A stretch of DNA of 64,000 bases, taken from positions 5,233,840-5,297,839 of the forward strand of contig JACTAT010000014.1 in assembly GCA_014526335.1 (NCBI GenBank). The letters run 5' to 3'. The notes below the pieces were generated by a model. The model ran no database searches. It saw only the letters and a list, made by a program, of their open reading frames with translations, and was not told where the DNA came from. The position numbers were made by a program, and so were the translations under genes. Below, piece by piece: positions 57,601 through 64,000 of this stretch (position 1 is the stretch's first letter; the number at the start of each line of letters is the position of its first letter). The stretch is from Chrysaora quinquecirrha (taxonomy: Eukaryota; Cnidaria; Scyphozoa; Semaeostomeae; Pelagiidae).

Positions 57601-58385
57601 TATACTGTATACCACACGCATTGTGAATTGGTGCTTTCCGCTTGACGCACTGATCCGCAGTAATCCGCGTAAAAACCTCAGAATCGCTAGACAGTTGATG
57701 CATCGCACAGAAACAAACTTTCGTCTTAGGCAAGAATTAAGTCAGTAATCATTTAGAATTAGAAAGATAAAGTTTCAATTCATTCTTGTTTTTTCAAATG
57801 ACAAGAACTGAGTATGTTAAGCAGGGTGGTTGTCTATTTTGTAAAAGGGATATATGAAATTGCGAAATGCATCACAAAGGTATTTTGACAGTCAATGCAT
57901 GTCTTGCATATTCCTTCATTCATTGTGAGACCCAGAGGGGATAAGATGACTTCAAGATTAAGCAGAGGGTGGATAGACTTGCTACACGAGTCTCTTGTTC
58001 ACCCTCCCCGATCTTGGCTGGTCGCTCCATAATGAGCAATTGTAAGGAAAACAACAAAAAGAAAATCGAGCGAAGTGGCGGGACTTAGCTTTGTAGTAGC
58101 GCTAGGGGGTCGGGATCTCCTGGTCAGTTTTCGGAGCCCTTTCCACTTAATATCTACTACAAATTATAACTCCTGTTGACAGAACATCTACCGAAAAGTC
58201 TCCTTCATTTTAACAAAAACAGGCTTTCAAATAAAGGCCAGTTATCGCTGTTGAACTAAACCGCTTGATGCAAAGGTTACTCGGAAGCAAACGGCTGCTG
58301 AGTTGTTGTTGCTGTCGTCTTAGACAAATGTTGTTGTTGCTGTGTGTCTGTCTGGAGTGGATTCTCATGTCAGAAGTAGGCAAAA
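54635..58385. other. Presumed intron, no gene supported
   Basis: Contains a somewhat CpG-richer patch at about 57.0-57.4 kb with repeated 'gcgaccg/cggtcgc' words, which looks like a decayed inverted repeat. Nothing else is nameable. Confidence 0.3.
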
Positions 58386-58857
58386 AACCTTTTCAAAGAG
58401 GCCTGGGTCGGCCGCGACATTTTTCTGGAAAATAGTAGACATTTCCAGTAAGGGAATCTTCTCCGTGTGCAACGACTGGAATTACGGTCGTTTTAGGAGA
58501 GCTAGTTCAGCAAATTTTGCTCAAAACTCACGAATAATTGAAGAAAAAGAGAGTAAAGGAGTCTGCAACAACGAAAGTTGAATATATGTGCAGAAATTAA
58601 GGAAACAAGATACAAGCAACTCACAAACAGGAAAACACTCGATTAAATGTGTCCTTGAGCAGATATGGTGGGACTAGAAGCCTTCCTTTCACTTTTGTTC
58701 GAATTAAACGTTAATTTGAATTAAAATTTGATGCAGAACATCTCCTGATGCGACCGTAATTCCAGTTGTTGCACGCGGAGGAGATTCCGATACTAGAAAT
58801 GTCTACCATTTTCCAGAAAATATCGCACCCGAACCAGGCCTCTTTGAAAAGGTCTAT
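58386..58857. mobile_element. Foldback element with about 107 bp inverted arms
   Basis: Arms at about 58386-58495 (ccttttcaaagaggcctggg ... ctggaattacggtcg) and about 58745-58857 (cgaccgtaattccag ... ccaggcctctttgaaaagg) are inverted copies at roughly 85% identity by eye. They surround about 250 bp of AT-rich sequence. There is no transposase ORF. Confidence 0.75.
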
Positions 58858-59272
58858 AAGTAACTATGAATAATGCTAGACTGACGTAGCACTGTAGCTG
58901 TTTTGAATGCAATTCAATTTCTCGTGTGGTAAATGTATCTACGGTAATTTAATTTTGCCACTGTATTGTCTGTTCAAAGACAGCATTTAATTAAAAATGC
59001 GATAAGATTCTCACTAAGATCAATAAAAGCAAAACATGTAAATATAAACACATGATGGAGGAGGCAATCAAATCAGCAAGGCAGATGGTATATCTAGTAG
59101 TTCTTATTTCAAAAGCTTCCGTCAATCTATGTCAAACTTAACAGCTAGGGGCAAAAAAAATTCATAGCAAAAAGCACCCAAAGTGTGTTTTGCTTTGATT
59201 TTAGCCTTTTTTGCCTAACAAAAGCAACTCTTTGGTAACAGTTTTAAAATCAAGAGATTTTTGCAAGGCAAC

Positions 59273-59511
59273 TACACTTTTTTCGATAAGCAACTGGACT
59301 TTTGGTCCAGCCCTCAAAGTTGTTTAAACATTTAGTACTTCAGCCCTTACAGAATGACTGGTATCCCCTAAAAAGTCTAATTTTGGTTCTTTTCTTGCTT
59401 TTCAATTAAGATTTGCAATGTACTGCTTAAACCAAGCAATCTAAACGAAAAGGTTTAACAATATCTCCAGCCCTAGTTGCTTACCAGCCAGTTGCATGTT
59501 AAAAAAGTGTA
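59273..59511. mobile_element. MITE family C, copy 4 (best copy)
   Basis: tacacttttttcgataagca-actgg at the left; ccagttgcatgttaaaaaagtgta at the right. It is 239 bp, with 'ggtccagccctcaaagttg' and 'ccagccctagttgctta' inside. The terminal TA may be target duplication. Confidence 0.72.
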
Positions 59512-60032
59512 TCGAAGAGAAACTTATAGTTTATTTACTAGCAGAATTCAATTTTTAGGTACATTTTCTCAACAAAGTTTTTAATGAAATATTTGAAAGC
59601 AGCGAGCAAATTTCTTGCTTTTGCAAACTACCTACGTCACAAGAAACGCACGTAAATAGAATATTCTGCATTAAGCATGCACAACGATCTGTTTCTGCAG
59701 ACAATTCGATGCATAAAGCACCTATCAAAAGGCCTAAAAAAGGTTTTCAATAGTATAAGGTTCCAAAATTTGAAAATTACGATCGCGTTTCAATTATTTA
59801 GGACGTCATACACTGACACAAGTACGCCCAATGCATTAGTTTTCATTTAATCTCTTTGAATGCTGAGTTCAATTTTTAAAGAACTTCTGGACATATAGAA
59901 AGCTTCAGACAAAAAATCTTTAAAAGCTGTCCTTTGTTAATGCTGGGTTTTAAGCTTTTACATCACTGAATTTATTACCAAGACATTTTAGTGGCAATTA
60001 TAACGACAAGAAAAATATCAAACATTGCTAAC

Positions 60033-60099
60033 CTGACTTTGCTTTATGCTTTTCTTGAGCTTCCACGTGCTTTCAAGTAAACCCTTGTAGTCTTTAATC
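60033..60099 (-). CDS. Possible exon of an unrecognised minus-strand gene
   Basis: Acceptor TTCTTAAACAG and donor GTTAGC bound 67 bases. The only open frame gives IKDYKGLLESTWKLKKSIKQ then SQ. It needs entry phase 2, but the exon at 61.4 kb ends in phase 0. So either an exon between them is missed, or a base is missing, or this is a false exon. Confidence 0.35.
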
Positions 60100-60429
60100 C
60101 TGTTTAAGAAGACGAACAAATTTGAAAAAATTCTAAACCGTCAACACAGTCAGATAAAAAATAGTTCCCCATAAAACCTTTAAATTGTGGGTCAGTTGGT
60201 TCTCATATTGAATATAACTCTAAATATCGTTTCATACCAATTTTAAGAAACATGTTTGTTTAGATTGAGTAAAATTTCTCAGGTTAACTCATCTAGCTTT
60301 AAGACCAGATTAATTTCAAAATCAAGAATACATAGCTAGATATAGATCAACGGTTTGAGTTTGATTTTCAGCCTTATTTTGACTTTAAACTGAAAAGAAT
60401 TTTAAGAAACTTTAATTCTATTTTAATGC

Positions 60430-60610
60430 AGGAAATCTTGAAAGAGATTAGGCAGCAGCGAGACTAAAGTTTACATTACCTAAGAGTTAAGTATGTATTA
60501 AGTTGGAATATAGTGGTTGAAATATAAAGTTAATACGAAGATGTAAGAGAAAATTAGGCAGCAGCAAGACTAAAGTTAACATTACCAAATAACAAAGTCA
60601 TCATTAGGTT
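60430..60610. repeat. Tandem duplication of about 110 bp
   Basis: 'gagattaggcagcagcgaga' then 'ctaaagtttacattacc' recurs as 'aaattaggcagcagcaagac' then 'taaagttaacattacc', followed each time by a 'taagttggaata/taggttgaaata' word. Confidence 0.6.
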
Positions 60611-61073
60611 GAAATAAATAAATTTAAAAACAGTCTTTGCAATCGTCCTCGTGAATTTCGAATGTATATAGCTTTAACGCAGAAGAACAACACTAATTTA
60701 TCAGACATATCTTCTCACACCACAAGTTTCGATTATAGACCTCTTTCAATGAAGAGTAATCAATAAAAAAGATCTCTGGGAAAACATAAATATTTATATA
60801 TATTTATATTTTAGTGTTCTTATTCTATATTTATAATTTTATAGCCGTTAAAGAGTCTCATTTTTTTCATGAATCAACACCAACATCAAGCAAAAATATT
60901 GAAATGAAATTATATATCTGCCTGCCAAAAAACTGCAGAAAGGAAATGCCTAAAGGAGGCAATATATTTCCCATCGATATTATGATGCGTTAGACTACTG
61001 TATGTTAATAATACAGCGAGGCTTTTAAACATGCAGAACGTGTCTAAAGTTGTAAATGATTAAGCTACGAATA

Positions 61074-61396
61074 TACACTTTTTTAATAAGCAACCGCTCA
61101 CTGACCTTAACATTAAGCGACTTGAGGGCTCAATTGAATTACTGTAAGCAACTATGAAGTCAAACAACCAAGCTTATACGCTTTATTGTTGTTAGGAAAT
61201 TGTTTGTTTTGCATGTTGAAGTTCTTTAGCTAACGTTTTTCCACTTACTCTCTCCCATAAGTCGTGTTGTAGGCCTAAAAGTTGACGATTTTGACCCGCG
61301 AAGTCAGGGTGATTATTAGGTACCAAAATGTTAAGCAACTTTTGAGCAATTTTGAAGGCTGGATAAAAGTCCAGTTGCTTAATAAAAAAAAGTGTA
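61074..61396. mobile_element. MITE family C, copy 5
   Basis: tacacttttttaataagcaa at the left and ccagttgcttaataaaaaaa-agtgta at the right are inverted ends. The interior is longer (323 bp) and diverged. It ends only 32 bp from the exon at 61428. Confidence 0.65.
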
Positions 61397-61427
61397 AAGA
61401 AAAATCTAAACAATTATAAATGCCTAC

Positions 61428-61557
61428 CTTGATAAATTCACCAAACAAAGTCGCTATTAACGAATCAATATATTTTCCATCAATTTCAGAATAAGTCACT
61501 TCATTCCAAGGAACATTTTCGCCGTCAACTATCTTGACTCTAGCAGTGACCTGGAAT
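61428..61557 (-). CDS. Exon of an unrecognised minus-strand gene
   Basis: Acceptor CATATTGCAG and donor GTAGGC bound 130 bases with a single open frame: FQVTARVKIVDGENVPWNEV then TYSEIDGKYIDSLIATLFGE then FIK. Base composition and residue pattern look coding. I do not recognise the family. It may belong with the exons at 60.0, 54.6 and 52.5 kb, but the phase to 60.0 kb does not match. Confidence 0.5.
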
Positions 61558-62169
61558 CTGCAATATGCCAGCAATGTAGTCAGTTGAAGCAGCTTCTTAA
61601 CGTTGAAAAGCTGAAACAATCTCACTGTTGTGGCTGAGACATAAATCTCCTGAGACAAGCAGATTGTTCTGTTAGCTATAAAGAAGATTGTAATGATACG
61701 CAATGAGTAATAATTAAACAACAAACTCTACAAACAACCATGTTTAACGATTCAAGACCCTGGAAGTTCTTCTAGCGTAGGAATGGGCTTATCCATAAGC
61801 ATTGCGATATTGATTAGACGGGGGGTTTGTTAGACGGACAGTGGTTACTTGTATGAATAAAAGATATTGTAGGAGAGGCAAAAACGGTATGCGAATGGGG
61901 TGAGAACGTCAACTCGATTGCTGGGACAAATGGGTCACTTCCATTTTTTCTTATAGAATATCAGTCTGGGGCAGAACAGGGCACAAAGAGGGCAAATTTC
62001 GAAAGTAAAGTCCACAGTAGCAGTTACGCTGACCAAACTTCCATGAAATACAGCAAAATTATGAAAGTCAAAAATTGTAAGTAAGCAAGCAACTTTGTAC
62101 CCCAGGGCAAATAGGCTTCTCTGCTGTCCACATCATGGAACTGGTCCATATTTGTTCAAAGCCTAGCTG

Positions 62170-62170
<1 letters not shown>

Positions 62171-62202
<32 letters not shown>
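62171..62202. repeat. (AAC)n microsatellite
   Basis: About ten perfect CAA/AAC units. Confidence 0.9.
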
Positions 62203-64000
62203 GCCACTCTTGGGACAGGAAGCTTTCTTTCATCCTCATTACCCTTTCTCTTAATTTTAGCCAAAAACAAAAATTTAAAATTCACTTCTTAACAAATCCG
62301 ACTCTAGCAATCCCCCCGCGATAATTTTACAAAATGTTACGTCATTAATTATTAAGTCTGTTTCTCAAATATTTCAAAGATGAATTTCCTAGAGCAATAA
62401 ATTAATTCAATATATTTATTTCTCGTCGAATATTCTGAAAGCAACGAAAAAGCAAATATTCTCCAAACAAGTGTTAGCTTTGATGTTGTGCAGCGAAGAT
62501 CTATGAAAACGATTTCAATAACCAATTCGTGAAAATCAAAGAAATTTTATTAAACCCACAGTTTCATCAAACTAACACTATTAAATTCAGATTATGAACA
62601 TTTCTAGAAATTTCCATCTATTTTTAAATATTTCATTACAAAACAGTCTAGGTCCTTATTTTTGCTTTTAGCGTTCTTTATTCTCAATTTATTATTACCT
62701 TTATTGTTCCAGATTTACATTAACCAACGCCATATTGATTATTGTACTTGGTACCTCGTAAACCTTTGCTAGGGTATACAGTTTCCAATTAACCTCAACG
62801 TAAGTCCGAAGTCCGCCCCTTCCTTATAGGAATTTCTATGATAAAATCACCTCCGCCCCCTCCTCTCATGGGGATGAGGTTTTATTTAAGAGTAACTGTA
62901 TAGTACTGTTCAGTAATTGTATGCTTATCTGTACAAGGTTAACATTATCATACATCCATACAAAATACCTACGGTTGTAACGTAAAACTACGTAGGAAAT
63001 AAATGTAATACCAGGCGTATATAGTGACTCGATTTTATACAAAATCATATTCAATAAAATCTATTGCACGCTGCAAAAGGCATTGAGTTTAAATATAGAA
63101 CTATTTCTAGTCAAACTGAGGTTTTTGTAGAGACGATAAGATGACTGTAAGAAGTAGGTTGTTAGAAGGGCATATTAAGAAGCAGATGGACTTAATAACT
63201 TCAAATAAGTACAGCAGGAGTCTGAGTAGAGTTAGTTTGATCTTATAAGCAGATTTTGGTTGTGTGTTTTCAAAGAATAATCTTCAAGTAAAGAGCAAAG
63301 TTTGCGACACGGTTTAAACTGCGTCAGACATCGAAAATTAATAAGTTATCAACAACAAATACATGGAGGGAGTACTTAGAGACTTAAAGTTTTCCATACA
63401 GTAGACAGCAAGCAAAGCAACAAGAAGCAACATTAAGCTATTAAATTATGATTTTTGTGTAATAATCCATGGCTAAAGTCACCGGGATGACGTAACAGAT
63501 AAGTTCTAGATCCAAGGCCTCTTTCAGAAACGTATTTTATTGTTCTATTGTTCCGAGAGTTAAATGCACGGAACTTGCAAAGCATTATGGATAGCGAAGT
63601 GCAAAGAAGTTACGTTCCATCTACGTATATTACCATATTAGGTTAATCTTTTTTGGTTTAATTTCTTCAAAAAAGGCTTCACATGAACTCTTTTAGTGCC
63701 TAGCCTTCTTTAGAGAATTTTGAACTTAAAACTGATGAAACTTTTATATAGAGCTATTATTTATTTATATCAAACCTTATAAAGTTAACTAAATCGATGA
63801 AAACGTAAACTAAAGAAAGTCAAATCATCAGATAAAGATTCCGGGTGACCTAGCCAAAAATGTAGTCTGTGTGAAGAAAAGAAGACGGTCAGGCTAAATC
63901 AAATGTCAAATCTGAAAACATTTGGACAATTTAAACTTCAAGATGATTATCTATCATGATATCTATTGCATATAAATTAAAATCCTATTTTAAGTCGATT
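62203..64000. other. Right end of window, no gene seen
   Basis: AT-rich sequence, probably intron or intergenic space of the unknown minus-strand gene. No splice-supported frame is found. Confidence 0.35.

Noticed and set aside
61192..61413. 73-residue minus-strand frame beside the 61.4 kb exon
   Set aside because: It lies inside MITE family C copy 5.
52466..61557. Unknown exons as N-terminal exons of KIF26
   Set aside because: KIF26 has its own ATG at 51753 with an in-frame stop just upstream, and the unknown gene has its own stop at 52466.
52466..61557. Unknown gene as meckelin (TMEM67), a Frizzled-like ciliary protein
   Set aside because: Weak similarity of one stretch (VTYSEID) only; the last two exons do not match the meckelin membrane region as I remember it.

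Overview
The window is animal nuclear DNA: AT-rich and repeat-rich, with genes split by GT-AG introns. I see no bacterial operon, phage or CRISPR signal. The gene families (Frizzled, KIF26-type kinesin, DDHD phospholipase) point to a metazoan, most likely an invertebrate. I cannot fix the phylum.

Layout. (1) 377-528 (+): last coding exon of a DDHD-domain phospholipase gene whose body lies left of the window. (2) 2716-4494 (+): an intact, intronless Frizzled gene of the Fz1/2/7 type, 592 aa, with signal peptide, cysteine-rich domain, seven membrane segments, KTxxxW motif and a C-terminal PDZ ligand. (3) 51753 down to 8978 (-): a complete 16-exon KIF26-family atypical kinesin gene. I reconstructed it exon by exon with matching splice phases; it gives about 1226 aa if three missing bases are allowed for. 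Its first intron is 23 kb. (4) 52466-61557 (-): pieces of at least one further spliced minus-strand gene that I do not recognise.

The rest is mostly repeats: three multi-copy inverted-repeat (MITE-like) families, single-copy TIR elements (one nested in an older repeat with its TAA target duplication and an empty site visible), tRNA-like SINE fragments, a LINE 3' end, several ATC/ATG microsatellite tracts, and four larger tandem arrays (24.5, 32.4, 40.3 and 49.1 kb).

How the genes work together: Frizzled and KIF26 are convergent neighbours, with stop codons 4.5 kb apart. Both families are tied to Wnt signalling (Frizzled as receptor; vertebrate KIF26B as a reported effector of WNT5A-ROR signalling), so this adjacency is the most interesting biological lead. 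Three one-base losses inside KIF26 exons look like assembly errors rather than biology, and should warn users of any automatic gene model here.
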